A stretch of 64,000 nt of DNA from Bin87 sp965203985 (GCA_965203985.1 CBDBDS010000013.1:1302001-1366000); one strand, 5' to 3'. Numbered from the stretch's first letter, positions 44,574 to 53,140 are shown. Program-made: numbers and translations. Notes: generated by a model from the sequence alone, not told the origin.

Positions 44574-45110
44574 TGGGGCGGTCCAGGACACGATGACGTT
44601 GAAATCATCCCCTTCGGGGAATTCAATCGCCAAATTGGTAACGCCCGGCCACGTCTCCGTAGCGAGAGAGGCCACCTCTGACCATTCGGACAGACGGCTC
44701 GCGTCGTTCGGATCGTAGAACCGAGCCTGGACCTCATACGTGCCGGCTGGGAGGTTCCGGATCTCCAGATGGCCGTCGACGTCGGTGCGGCGGCTGCCGC
44801 GCCGGGTGTTGGGGTTGTGGTCAATGTAGTCCCACTCCTGCCACGCCGTCTCGCCGGTCAGCCGCCACCGGGTCTCAACCATGGTTTTGGAATCCGGCAT
44901 ATTGCCGACCGCGACGATCAGACAGCCGGTGTCGCAGGAATGCAGCGTGATCTCTGGCCTGGCTGCAGTACCTGCATCGCCTTGGGCCTGTCCGACACCC
45001 GGGGCCGCAAGCATCACGAGAGCCACAATCCCCAGCACCGCCAGCGCGACCGCCGGCGCCGGCCGGGCTGGTAGCGATGGTCTCTTCCTCATCATGTTCA
45101 TCGTGTTCAT
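44544..45110 (-). CDS. N-terminal part of giant protein 4, cut off by a frameshift (188 aa)
   Basis: Start ATG at 45110 with AAGGAGA upstream. Basic start (MNTMNMMRKRPSLP) and a signal helix at about 20-38 (VALAVLGIVALVMLAAPGV) with GQAQ before the mature part. A Cys-containing beta domain follows (HSCDTGCLIVAVG), and the beginning of an FN3 (PGVTNLAIEF, NVIVSWTAPS). The frame then runs into a stop eight codons later. Homologous continuation is in the next frame, so this is one gene split by a one-base deletion. Confidence 0.75.
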   Translation of the reverse strand: MNTMNMMRKRPSLPARPAPAVALAVLGIVALVMLAAPGVGQAQGDAGTAARPEITLHSCDTGCLIVAVGNMPDSKTMVETRWRLTGETAWQEWDYIDHNPNTRRGSRRTDVDGHLEIRNLPAGTYEVQARFYDPNDASRLSEWSEVASLATETWPGVTNLAIEFPEGDDFNVIVSWTAPSDRSTRATT

Positions 45111-46416
45111 TGCTGCGGCATCTCCTTGCGGGTTGAACTGGCTGGGCCAGATGTGCGCTGGCCGGGACTGGTATGGGATGGGAACGTCCTCGATGGGTTG
45201 ACGATTTGATGCTAGGGAACCGGGACGGGTGCTTCTGTCCCTGCTTGTTTGCGCGCTCAGACGCCCTCGTGTGGCTTTCCCGGGCGCCGGGCGGAATGCG
45301 CATCGTCCGTCGACGTGCCGAACCGCGGCGTCTGAGTGGGCTGTGGAGGCTGCTGTGGCGGCGCCGGCCTGGTTAATTTCTGCGACGGCGTGTTATCGGG
45401 TGCCCATGTTGGTCATCCCGCCCGGCGCGGACCTTGGTGGGGCCGCAGTTGTTCTTGCGGCGTTGGGACGTCGCGTCCGAACGCTGGATCTGCGGGTCGC
45501 GTGCTCATTCCCGCGTTTGTTCAGGGCCGATGGCTATGCTGGATTTCCGGACCACTGCCCGGTGAGCTTGTCTGCCCCCGCCGGGGCGTGCTCGTCGTCC
45601 TGGAAGCCAATGACTGGCTCGGGGTGGTCGCGTGACTCGGCAAACTGGACGACGCAGGAACATTCCATGCCGTGCGCTTCCGGGAACGTTTCGGTCACTT
45701 CGATTGACGCCTCGCCGTGGTCTGCGTTGCAGGCGAGGGTTGCGCCCCCAGTCTGGCCCCGTCGTGGGACGATGGGCACCGGCACGAGGGGTGCCGTTCG
45801 GCGCGTTAGGGTCCCCCGGCGCTGCTTCCTCTTGCCTGAGCGGAAGGGCGCCGTGCCTCGGATGGGTGATTAGTGCTGCCAGGGCATTTCAGTGCTTGCC
45901 CCGGGTCTGCTTGACGCCCCGGCGGTGGTGAGGTCGGCGTTTCGGACGCGAGGATGTTGTCCAGCCGGTGCGAGATTTGCACAGGGGGCTCCGGACCGGC
46001 TTCAGTATTCCCGCCAGGCTTTCTTCCGGCGACGGTCTTTCTCGATGCGCGTCAACGTGTGGTTGAACTGTACGGTTCTCATTCTTCGGGCCTCTTGGGA
46101 CGCCGAAGATTTCGACGTGAGCAGTTCGGTGCGGCAGCGTCGTGCGCGAACGGGGCACCAAAGAAAAGCCCGGTCGGCCCCTATCGGGGCCGGGTTAATC
46201 CTGTGGGCGCACGAGTGACTGCTCTTCTTAACTGTCCTGGTCTGCATGGTGCAAGAAAGGCTATAATTCCCCTTGCCGATACGATCTCTGGGGAAATTCG
46301 TGCTGCACGGCTAGGTCGGCCTAGCCATTTCCAAACATCCAGAAGCTAGGCTCCAACGCACCCAGCCGGCGACCGGCAAGCATCTTTGTTCTGTAATCTC
46401 GCTGTGGAGGCTCGAT
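45111..46416. other. 1.3-kb region with no convincing gene
   Basis: Mixed sequence. A minus-strand frame at 45534-45785 (83 aa, with IEVTETFPEAHGMECSCVVQ) looks protein-like but has no good ribosome site and no recognisable family; it may be a relic. Near 46193-46215 there is a hairpin with GGCCCC, TATC, GGGGCC inside CCCGG/GGG, resembling a terminator. Base use differs from the flanking giant genes. Confidence 0.4.
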
Positions 46417-46614
46417 GTGTATAGGTTGTTTGTAGGTGCAATGGTGGTGTTCGTCCTAGGGATGCTGATTTTTGCTTTGGGCGAATATTTGATTCCCGAA
46501 TGGTCGGATTTTACTCTGCTTGTGGGTGCCGCCGTCGCTGGGGTTAGCGGTCTCGTTATTGCCGTTTCGGGGATAGCGGTAATCTGGTCTGGATTTGGGG
46601 AGACTGACCGATGA
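46417..46614 (+). CDS. small membrane protein (65 aa)
   Basis: Start GTG at 46417, six bases after GGAGG. Two hydrophobic helices (about 5-25 and 33-55; FVGAMVVFVLGMLIFALGEY and LVGAAVAGVSGLVIAV), short charged tail FGETDR. The stop overlaps the next start as ATGA, so the two small membrane proteins are translated together. Noticeably lower GC than its neighbours, suggesting acquired DNA. No family recognised. Confidence 0.6.
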   Translation: MYRLFVGAMVVFVLGMLIFALGEYLIPEWSDFTLLVGAAVAGVSGLVIAVSGIAVIWSGFGETDR

Positions 46615-46856
46615 GCGTGCGGACGATGTGGCTTTATACGGTGGTTGGGTCTCTGGGGATTGTTTCAGTAGTGTTCTTATTCTTGGCGTTAGGGGCCATT
46701 CTCGGGTTTGGGATATGCACCGAGAGGTTCGACGGCGTAATGAAGCTCCTTGGTGTGGTTGAATTGCCTGTCTGGAGTATTGCCGTACTCGTGTGGGCCA
46801 GACGCCGTCGTAGCCGGCATAGCCATCCGGTCTCGGTAGGACACGGCGCCCCTTAA
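46611..46856 (+). CDS. small membrane protein (81 aa)
   Basis: ATGA overlap with the preceding gene. Two membrane helices (about 7-33, VGSLGIVSVVFLFLALGAIL, and 43-62, LLGVVELPVWSIAVLVW), then a strongly basic tail RRRRSRHSH that should stay in the cytoplasm. Probably acts with the 65-aa protein; function unknown. Confidence 0.6.
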   Translation: MSVRTMWLYTVVGSLGIVSVVFLFLALGAILGFGICTERFDGVMKLLGVVELPVWSIAVLVWARRRRSRHSHPVSVGHGAP

Positions 46857-46972
46857 CCCGGCTCCATCGGAGGGATGGGGCGGGGCGGTCGTACCAAGTA
46901 AATGCTGCTTGGGGCTGAGCTGGCGAGGACTGGTGCCGATGCAAGGGACGGTGGGGCACAGTCCGGGCTTGG

Positions 46973-47761
46973 TCAGAGGTCCGTGTTGTAGACCCTGGCT
47001 TCCAGTTCTCGGATCCGGGCCTCGGCGGCTTCCCTGGCCTCGCGTTCGGCTCGGAGTTGTGCTTCGGCGGCGACACGGGCTTCGTGTTCGCTATCGGCGC
47101 GGGCGCGCTCGTTGTCGGCCCGGGCGCGCTCGGTGTTGAAGGTGGCGATGTGCTGCTCCGTTCTGGGGTCGTGCCAGCCCAGTTGTCCCTGTTCCGACCG
47201 GAGGATCAGGTTCAACACGGCGCTGTAGCCCTGCAGGACGTCTTCGTCCAGCTCGTCAATCGGGATTGGCTGGTACACGCCGTCCACCAGCCGGTCTCCG
47301 GCCAGTCTGGTTCCGTGATGCTCTCCAGTCGGGTCAAACCGCCAGTACTCCAGGATACCCAGCGCGGCGTAGTCGTCGCGCTTGGGTCCGGTGTCCTCGC
47401 TGCCCGTGCTTCGGGACGCCACCTCCAGCACGAAGTCCGGCGGCTTGCCCTGGGCCTGCACGATGTAGCCGTTGTTGTCCCGGTACAGCTGTGGGTCGAC
47501 GTCGAAGGCGATCAGCAGGTCGGGGACGCGGCGGGTGCGTCCGCTGGGCAGGCGCTGCTCGGGCATCATCGTGATGAAGCGTTCGGCGGTGACCAGGGTG
47601 GTTTCGGGGTTGCCGAGGTGCTGGAGCAGGTGGTGGGTGTTGCCCGGTTGGTGGAGGTGGTCGACGGTGCTCATCTTCTCGTCGTCCTGGCGTTCGGGAG
47701 GGTCGGGCAGGCGGAAGCGGCCGGATGCCGTCGTCGTGGCGGTGGGTTTGGCGGTGGTCAT
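46973..47761 (-). CDS. Uma2 family PD-(D/E)XK-like protein with coiled-coil tail (262 aa)
   Basis: Uma2 domain at about 45-205: Asp81 in RRVPDLLIAFDV, Glu113 in DFVLEVASRSTG, and KRDDYAALGILEYWRFDP are the characteristic restriction-endonuclease-like core. Residues about 205-258 are an Arg/Glu/Ala heptad region (ERARADNERARADSEHEAR and on), a likely coiled coil. Such genes occur in many copies in cyanobacteria and Chloroflexota, often without a known substrate. Start ATG at 47761. Independent of its neighbours by orientation and spacing. Confidence 0.85.
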   Translation of the reverse strand: MTTAKPTATTTASGRFRLPDPPERQDDEKMSTVDHLHQPGNTHHLLQHLGNPETTLVTAERFITMMPEQRLPSGRTRRVPDLLIAFDVDPQLYRDNNGYIVQAQGKPPDFVLEVASRSTGSEDTGPKRDDYAALGILEYWRFDPTGEHHGTRLAGDRLVDGVYQPIPIDELDEDVLQGYSAVLNLILRSEQGQLGWHDPRTEQHIATFNTERARADNERARADSEHEARVAAEAQLRAEREAREAAEARIRELEARVYNTDL

Positions 47762-47901
47762 GCTGAACCTCGTCGGGCTTAGCGTGGGTGGTCGATCTTT
47801 ATCGGCCGGGTGATGAGCGTGATTATAACCGTGCCGCTTCCGGTCAGTGTTCGATTTGGCCCGCCTGTCTGACTGGCTTGTTCCACGCCGCGCCCACTTC
47901 T

Positions 47902-48552
47902 TCAGAAGTCTTCTGTGGCAGCCTCAGGAGGCTCGTATTCTCCTTCCAGCCGTTCCGGGCAGTCCAGTTCAGTGATGTCGCAGAAACGGCATTCCTGCGC
48001 GCTGGGGACGGCTGGCGGTGGGTCCGGCGCTGCTACCTTGCGGATCAGCGCGCTCAGATCACGGATGAAGCCGTTGTCCAGCGCTCCCCGCGCTACCCGG
48101 GTGACGTGTCGCGGGTAGGTCACCTGGCCGGCAATCATCCGGTCGTGGTACTCCGGCCTCGCCCTGGCCAGCGCGTACTTGTAGATCTGGACCTGCACGG
48201 CGTGCCAGGCCTGCTCCCGTGCGGTTTTCACGTCGATGACCAGGACGTCATCGCCGCGTTCTACGATCAGGTCCGGTTTGCCGACCAGGAGGGCCATGCG
48301 GCCGCGCAGTCGGAAGACGTTCTGGTTCTCGACCGTGACGGTGTAGCCGTGGTCTTGCCACTCCGTCTTCTGCTCGTTGAGCAGCTTGGTGTGGCTCACC
48401 ATCCATTCGGATTGGTTGAAGTCAGAGGGCGGGCGGTCCCAGCCCTGGTAATGGGCTTTGAACCACACTGCCCACTCGCAGGAGTTCTCGCCGGTGAGGA
48501 GTTTGGGTAGCCAGGTTGCCCAGACGTAGGGGAAGTCTCGTTGCTCAGCCAC
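47902..48552 (-). CDS. PD-(D/E)XK nuclease, Cas4/RecB-like with C-terminal Cys cluster (216 aa)
   Basis: Nuclease core: Asp94 in GKPDLIVERG, Asp107 and Lys109 in VLVIDVKT, and Q-x3-Y (Gln122-Tyr126) in VQIYKYAL. The C-terminus has Cys188, Cys191 and Cys198 (CRFCDITELDC), which with one more Cys, possibly Cys25, could bind an iron-sulfur cluster as in Cas4/AddB-type nucleases. Start GTG at 48552. No cas genes or CRISPR array in the window, so it is a stand-alone member. A broken second copy of its 5' end lies at 51573-51755. Confidence 0.8.
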   Translation of the reverse strand: MAEQRDFPYVWATWLPKLLTGENSCEWAVWFKAHYQGWDRPPSDFNQSEWMVSHTKLLNEQKTEWQDHGYTVTVENQNVFRLRGRMALLVGKPDLIVERGDDVLVIDVKTAREQAWHAVQVQIYKYALARARPEYHDRMIAGQVTYPRHVTRVARGALDNGFIRDLSALIRKVAAPDPPPAVPSAQECRFCDITELDCPERLEGEYEPPEAATEDF

Positions 48553-49081
48553 GGCACGGCACCGTCCGTAAGATTAGCCGTGGGTCGGCTTGACCTGAGT
48601 CTATCGGTCGGCTTCTTCGTTGCGCTACGGGCTGGTGTCATCAAAAAGTTGGCCGCCCCGTTGATCGGCCCGGCGCGGCTTTCGTCAGGCTGTCCTCTTG
48701 CCTTGCGGCGAGCTGATTCCATCCTCGCCCCGAACATATCAGTGATGCACCGGCGGGACGACTGATTCGCGTCCGTGTGGTCGGGGTCGGCTGGCCCAAT
48801 GGGATGCAACCCGACGGCTCAGTTCGAGGCTCGTCTGCAGACCAGCTGGTACACGAGGTCGAGCAGCTCCCCAACTGGTTCATCCATCCGGAGCCGGAAT
48901 TCGACCTTCGCAGCGCCGCTGTCGCCCTTTTGTGGTTCGTGACCATCCACCCTACGACGAACGGGGCGACCGGTTTCGTTTCAACCCACTGATCCCATCC
49001 CCGCGGCACCATGTGGCATTCTCGCAGGAGATAGCAGAGCCACGGCAATTTCCTTATAATGAACTTCGGGAGGGATCCGGC
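48553..49081. other. intergenic region between divergent genes
   Basis: No gene supported. It holds the upstream region of the nuclease gene; about 48553-48665 is partly repeated upstream of the nuclease relic at about 51756-51870, including a TCATCAAAAAG-TGGCCGCC string. Confidence 0.4.
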
Positions 49082-49471
49082 ATGGCTACACCCAACAGCC
49101 CGAGTACCGAAGGAACCGCTGGCCCGATGCAGTCGCCTGACACCTTGGAATCTGAGGGAGTGGAAACGCCAACCACTGAGAGTTCGGCGCCCGCACAACT
49201 GGATCCGTCGTTCTGGTTAAACTACGCGCTCATCGCGTCAGGGCTCTCTACGTTGGCGGCGGTTGGCTTCATAATTTGGGGCGTGGGAGCTGAAAGCGTG
49301 ACCCTCGTCGCAGTCGGCTTGGCCGTGTTCTTCGTGGCCGCCACGTTATGGGGCGCTACCTTCGTGATCGTCAGTTACTCGACACTCAGGCAACTGTGGC
49401 TGCTCGCAAGACCCCATTTGCGTCGCAGACCCAATGTCCGCCCAGACGGCCAGGACTATGTACACGAGTGA
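49082..49471 (+). CDS. two-helix membrane protein (129 aa)
   Basis: The ATG at 49082 follows GGGAGGGA; the frame's upstream extension is not supported by a ribosome site. Residues 1-45 are Ser/Thr/Pro/Glu-rich. Helices at about 50-70 (YALIASGLSTLAAVGFIIWG) and 76-105 (VTLVAVGLAVFFVAATLWGA). Basic tail RPHLRRRPNVRP. No family recognised. Confidence 0.6.
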   Translation: MATPNSPSTEGTAGPMQSPDTLESEGVETPTTESSAPAQLDPSFWLNYALIASGLSTLAAVGFIIWGVGAESVTLVAVGLAVFFVAATLWGATFVIVSYSTLRQLWLLARPHLRRRPNVRPDGQDYVHE

Positions 49472-49690
49472 TACCACCATCCAAAATGCGAACAGCAGAG
49501 CAGGCGCCATCAAAAGCACGAAATAAACCCAGTGCGGAGGCGCGTCCGGAGGCCAGGGGCGTCGCATCGCCACGCGCGCACTGCCCACAGCGAGAGACCA
49601 CAAGTTCAGCCCAACAAGGATGGACGCCCCAGCCGTGAACTGCCCAGGACTCAAATCCCTAAGGATATTGTAGATTTCATCGGCACCCAA
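49346..49690 (-). CDS. possible membrane protein, antisense-overlapping (114 aa)
   Basis: Frame with two good hydrophobic segments (FTAGASILVGLNLWSLAV and WVYFVLLMAPALLFAFWMVV) and a Cys-containing tail. The only start for this length is TTG at 49690 and there is no strong ribosome site. Its last 126 bp are antisense to the end of the 129-aa gene; one of the two ends may be shorter than drawn. Confidence 0.35.
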   Translation of the reverse strand: MGADEIYNILRDLSPGQFTAGASILVGLNLWSLAVGSARVAMRRPWPPDAPPHWVYFVLLMAPALLFAFWMVVSLVYIVLAVWADIGSATQMGSCEQPQLPECRVTDDHEGSAP

Positions 49691-49833
49691 TTGGGGTCAC
49701 ACCGGGCTAAAGGTAAAAGCAGGATGCGGACACCTTAGCACAGAACGGTGTGCGGCGTTTGGGTGATTTATCGTGGGGCAGCTTGACACTCACATCGGTG
49801 TAAGGGGGCCGGTCGTCGCTGGCAGATACAGCG

Positions 49834-50271
49834 TCAGCCGCATTGCAGCCCTCGGGGATGACATGAGTTATCCCGAATCTGGAGTAGGGTAGGAGAAGGA
49901 AGGGGATAGGTTAGCCAAAGGGAGCTCAATGCAGAGCGCAGTCTGGAGAGCGGTATCGCCACTTGGCGGTGCCGCTTTCCCGTTCGGTGGCACCAGCGGC
50001 GCAGGATTTCCCGAACCAGTGGTGTCAGTGGTGGTGTCAGCAGGGAGAGGAGGAAGGCGTAGACCAGGCTGGTCATGAGCAGGAGCTTGAGCCGGTTTTG
50101 CCAGAACCAGAGGCGGGGGCTTTCCAAGGCCAGATCGGTCTTGCAGGACCGGTAGCACATCTCCACCTGCCAGCGGCGAACGTAGGCCAGGACCACCCGC
50201 CAGGCGTCGTCGGTGGTATCCAGCGGCTCATTGGTTGGCAGGTACCAGGGCTGGCGACCCTGGTGTCCCAC
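49834..50271 (-). pseudogene. truncated IS4-type transposase (C-terminal part)
   Basis: The peptide starts abruptly at PWYLPTNEPLD and contains RRWQVEMCYRSCKTDLALE, the Y-R-E-K-like region of DDE transposases with the last catalytic Glu. A hydrophobic helix and a basic tail follow. Everything N-terminal, including both Asp residues, is missing; upstream sequence changes to unrelated remnants. Confidence 0.7.
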
Positions 50272-50300
50272 GTCAACTAGACTTGCCGAATTGTCGTCGA

Positions 50301-50471
50301 TTAGTTTTGCCGGTTCACTTCCTCGGCCGCAGCAGTCTCGCAGCGTTGCTGTGTTGCATCAGTCCGGTAGTTGGGGACGTCGAATTCCAGGATGACGGCG
50401 TGGTGCACTACTCGATCAATCGCCGCGGAGGTGACCATGGGGTTGGCGAAGATGTGGTCCCGTTCGGCCAT
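50301..50471 (-). pseudogene. remnant of an IstB-type (IS21) ATPase C-terminus
   Basis: NPMVTSAAIDRVVHHAVILE and FDVPNYRTD match the usual end of IstB helper ATPases (dimer and DNA-interaction region). The rest of the gene is gone and the frame upstream is unrelated. Confidence 0.5.
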
Positions 50472-50488
50472 CTCTGGTGTTGGGCGGT

Positions 50489-50662
50489 CCCGCTCGTGAG
50501 CACGGCTACGGTGCGGAAATCCTCGCTGTCGCTTTCGTACTCGCCGCCGTAGCCGTTGCAGCTGGTGGTCCCCGCCAATCCCGCGCCGTCGTCCATGGCC
50601 AGCAGCGTCCAGGTGGAACTGGCGAGAGGCGGCTCGTTCGTATTCGCGCAGCCCACCGCGAA
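50489..50662 (-). pseudogene. possible META/HslJ-like domain remnant
   Basis: In another minus frame: GCANTNEPPLASSTWTLLAM, then GAGLAGTTSCNGYGGEYESD. The lipobox-like Cys, TWTLLAMDD and C-N-G-Y-G string recall META-domain lipoproteins, but only a fragment is left and it joins the IstB scrap. Low certainty. Confidence 0.3.
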
Positions 50663-50740
50663 CCCCGCCAACCTCGGTCCGCTTGAGCGCCTGCATGATA
50701 CACCCCGCCGACAACCATGAACCGGCGGGGTGGGCCACAC

Positions 50741-51122
50741 ACGCCGCCCTTATGCGGACGGCGCGGGAACGGTAGCAGGGTTCGCCCCGGAATACCAGCG
50801 CGGACGGGCGCGGTTTTTTGGCGTGTTATTTGGTCGGAGGGGCCGGTGTCGCGGTTGGTCCGCGACGTGTTAATTGTGCCAGTCGTTGGCGCCGGTGCGC
50901 TACTGGCCACTGTCAGCAATTTCGGGCCTGGCGTCGTCCGGTTTGCCGGCTGCGACTTGGGCTCAGACGGAACGGTTTGGCTCGTCGAGCTTGGGAGGGT
51001 TCTTGGGTAGCATGGCGGCGTTTGGGACGAAACGGCCGTGTCTGCAAGATGGCAACATGATGGCGCAGATGCAAACCGAGTAAGTCGAACCACCGTTGCT
51101 CGGCGTAGTCGCATCTCTTGTT
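50741..51122. other. no gene seen (about 380 bp)
   Basis: No frame with protein-like composition and a ribosome site on either strand. Probably debris beside the transposase remnants. Confidence 0.4.
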
Positions 51123-51527
51123 TCACGAGATGACCAGGTTGGCACGGTCGTTATCCTTCCGGTTGGCATACTCGTAGAGGAATTCGTCGACGAACATCCG
51201 CAGCTGCGCTCTTGCCGGCGGAGCTGCCTGGTCATATTGGGGGATTTCCTGCCAGGATTTCTCCGACCTAATGCGGGTCAGTTCTTCCACGCTGTATTCG
51301 CGCCAGTAGCCGTCGTATGCCGGGGTGCAGGCGAAGGCGTACCAGGGAGACTCCACCGTTTCCCGGCTTGGGTCGTCGTCCCAGTGGGCGCGCGCCCATT
51401 CGTATTCCGCAGCGCTGGGGTAGTCCTCCAGCTCGGGCTGGTTGGTCACCTCCGCGTGCCGGCGATACCCGCCGGCGCGTCGGCCGTTTACGCTGTCGAT
51501 CAGGCAGCCGGGACGTGAGTAGCTCAT
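51123..51527 (-). CDS. hypothetical protein (134 aa)
   Basis: The ATG at 51527 is chosen over one two codons earlier because AAAGGA lies about 9 bases before it. The frame continues upstream into the nuclease relic, which is not part of this gene. The protein is soluble, acidic and aromatic-rich: AEVTNQPELEDYPSAAEYEW, SWQEIPQYDQAAPPARAQLR, then MFVDEFLYEYANRKDNDRAN. No family recognised. Confidence 0.55.
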   Translation of the reverse strand: MSYSRPGCLIDSVNGRRAGGYRRHAEVTNQPELEDYPSAAEYEWARAHWDDDPSRETVESPWYAFACTPAYDGYWREYSVEELTRIRSEKSWQEIPQYDQAAPPARAQLRMFVDEFLYEYANRKDNDRANLVIS

Positions 51528-51572
51528 GGTCATTGTCCTTTTCTGGTGTGGAGGAAGCGTGAACGTCACTGG

Positions 51573-51755
51573 TTGCTCGTTCAGTGGCCTGGTGTGGCAG
51601 ATGAGCCGCCGGGTTTGGTCAAAGTCCGGCGGAGCTCTGGTCCAGTCTCGTAAATGAACCTTGAACCACTCTGCCCGTTCGCAGGAGTTCTCGTCGGTCA
51701 GCAAGCGGGGTACTTAGGTTGCCCCGATGTAAGGGAAGTCTCGTTGCTCTGCCAC
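51573..51755 (-). pseudogene. broken 5' copy of the Cas4/RecB-like nuclease gene
   Basis: Reads MAEQRDFPYIGAT, a TAA stop, then VPRLLTDENSCERAEWFKV, closely matching the start of the nuclease at 48552 (MAEQRDFPYVWATW, then PKLLTGENSCEWAVWFKA). Homology ends at LNEQ (about residue 61 of the nuclease), and none of the catalytic motifs are present. Upstream noncoding sequence was copied with it. Confidence 0.8.
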
Positions 51756-51887
51756 GGCACGGCACCGTCCGGAAGATTAGCCGTCGTCGGCCCGTTACGA
51801 GTTTATGGCCCGGCTCCCGCGTGCCGCTATCGATTGCTGTCATCAAAAAGCTGGCCGCCCCGTTGGTCGGAGCGGTAAGTGGCTGTG

Positions 51888-52328
51888 CTACTCTCCGTTC
51901 GCCCAGGCTTGTGACCTAATGTGCTGGATTAGCGTCATGACGGCCGCGGTGGCGATTGCCACGATGCCGCCGGTTATCCCAGACAGGCATGGTGTGAACA
52001 CTATGGCGGCGCCGGTGCTGGTCGCTGTCTCGATTGCCACCGGTATCATCTCGTATGACACGGCGACCGCTGTTGCAGCTCCAATCAATTTTCCCGCGCC
52101 TGCCTGATAACTTGCCGTGGCAGCCATGATCATGAAACTTGCGTACAGCAGCGCGTAGGATGCAAGCCCAACAATCAGGCCGCCAGTTGCTAGCGGTAGA
52201 GCCGCTGCCCAGATCCCATTGCTTCGCACTCGGTTCCAGACGGGCCATGCAATGATGATCCATGGCACCGCGGTGATTGCGATGAAGAAGAGCGTCGCGA
52301 TGTACGCGCCTATTTGTCGGTCTTCCAT
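51888..52328 (-). CDS. multi-pass membrane protein (146 aa)
   Basis: Four probable helices: about 8-30 (IATLFFIAITAVPWIIIAWP), 42-70 (ALPLATGGLIVGLASYALLY), 80-100 and 108-133. Small residues dominate the last two helices (GKLIGAATAVAV, GITGGIVAIATAAVM). Start ATG at 52328. No motif that would name it. Confidence 0.6.
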   Translation of the reverse strand: MEDRQIGAYIATLFFIAITAVPWIIIAWPVWNRVRSNGIWAAALPLATGGLIVGLASYALLYASFMIMAATASYQAGAGKLIGAATAVAVSYEMIPVAIETATSTGAAIVFTPCLSGITGGIVAIATAAVMTLIQHIRSQAWANGE

Positions 52329-52392
52329 TCCCCTGAGCCCTTTAGATTCCTGCCAGCTCGTGTTTCGCTCAGGTTAGGGCACGCTCTGATTT

Positions 52393-52818
52393 TCACGTCC
52401 GCCGGGTTCGCCGCGGTCGTCCCTGTTCCTCAATCTCGTGGCACTCCCGGCAGGTGTCAGCCAGCGATCCGTCCGGCAGCGTCATCTTGTCGTTCCCGCA
52501 GTCGCAGGTCCTTTCCAAGATCAGCATGGCGCGGTCGAATTCCCGGCTCCGGTTGGCCTCGGCGGTGCAGGACTCCTCTTTGATGTGGTCGTACATGGTG
52601 GCAAACCTCCCGAATGCACTTTGGCGTCTGCCGGCCCGGAGATCCCGGTGGCCCTCTGCCACCCATTTCCCCAGCACGGTTTTCGAGATGGTAGCCCCGT
52701 ACTCTCCGGCTTGCTCGACGACTTCAGCATAGGTCCCGTCCGTTTCGGGTAGTGCTCTGAGGACGCCAACGATGTTTTCTGCGGTGAAATAGCCGACGCC
52801 GTTGCTGTGTTTGACCAT
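52393..52818 (-). CDS. hypothetical protein with HTH-like region and zinc-ribbon-like Cys (141 aa)
   Basis: ATG 52818 follows GGAGGG and is preferred over 52950, whose extra residues come from a repeat-rich stretch. Residues about 8-70 are helical (FTAENIVGVLRALPETDGTY, then ATISKTVLGKWVAEGHRDL), compatible with a helix-turn-helix of the kind used to pick DNA by phage-type proteins. The C-terminus has C-x-C and C-x2-C (CDCGNDKM, CREC), a probable zinc site. Phage-derived regulator is an inference. Confidence 0.6.
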   Translation of the reverse strand: MVKHSNGVGYFTAENIVGVLRALPETDGTYAEVVEQAGEYGATISKTVLGKWVAEGHRDLRAGRRQSAFGRFATMYDHIKEESCTAEANRSREFDRAMLILERTCDCGNDKMTLPDGSLADTCRECHEIEEQGRPRRTRRT

Positions 52819-52837
52819 CGCGCCCTCCGCCTTCCTC

Positions 52838-52925
52838 GTTCCTCGCTCGCTTTGTTCTGGGTTTCCTCGCTCGTTTCGTTTCTCGCTTTGTTCTGAGTTT
52901 TCTCTCTCGTTTCCTCCTGCTGCTT
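52838..52925. repeat. short imperfect direct repeats
   Basis: The TCGCTTTGTTCTG string occurs twice about 35 bp apart, with CTCGTTTC and CCTCGCTCG variants between. It lies upstream of the 141-aa gene and would encode a Glu/Ser/Arg-rich stretch if translated; more likely noncoding. Confidence 0.4.
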
Positions 52926-53140
52926 GTTCGAGCATGCAAACGGGCGTCATTGCGGCGGCCCGGATTCGATGAGCGGCGCTTGCCGTTAGCCGGGCTCAGT
53001 TTGCCCATTTCGGCCACTTTGCGGGCTTTTTCGGTGGCACCCCGTCGGCCACGTCCATTCAGGCGATTCCGCCTCTCTACGTGCGGGATTTGGGAAACGG
53101 CGGGTATCGTGGGCCGCTGCCGCGCTCTCCATCTGGCGTT

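Noticed and set aside
48641..49198. 185-aa minus-strand frame in the region upstream of the 129-aa membrane gene
   Set aside because: No ribosome site and no protein-like segments; covers noncoding sequence duplicated near 51.8 kb.
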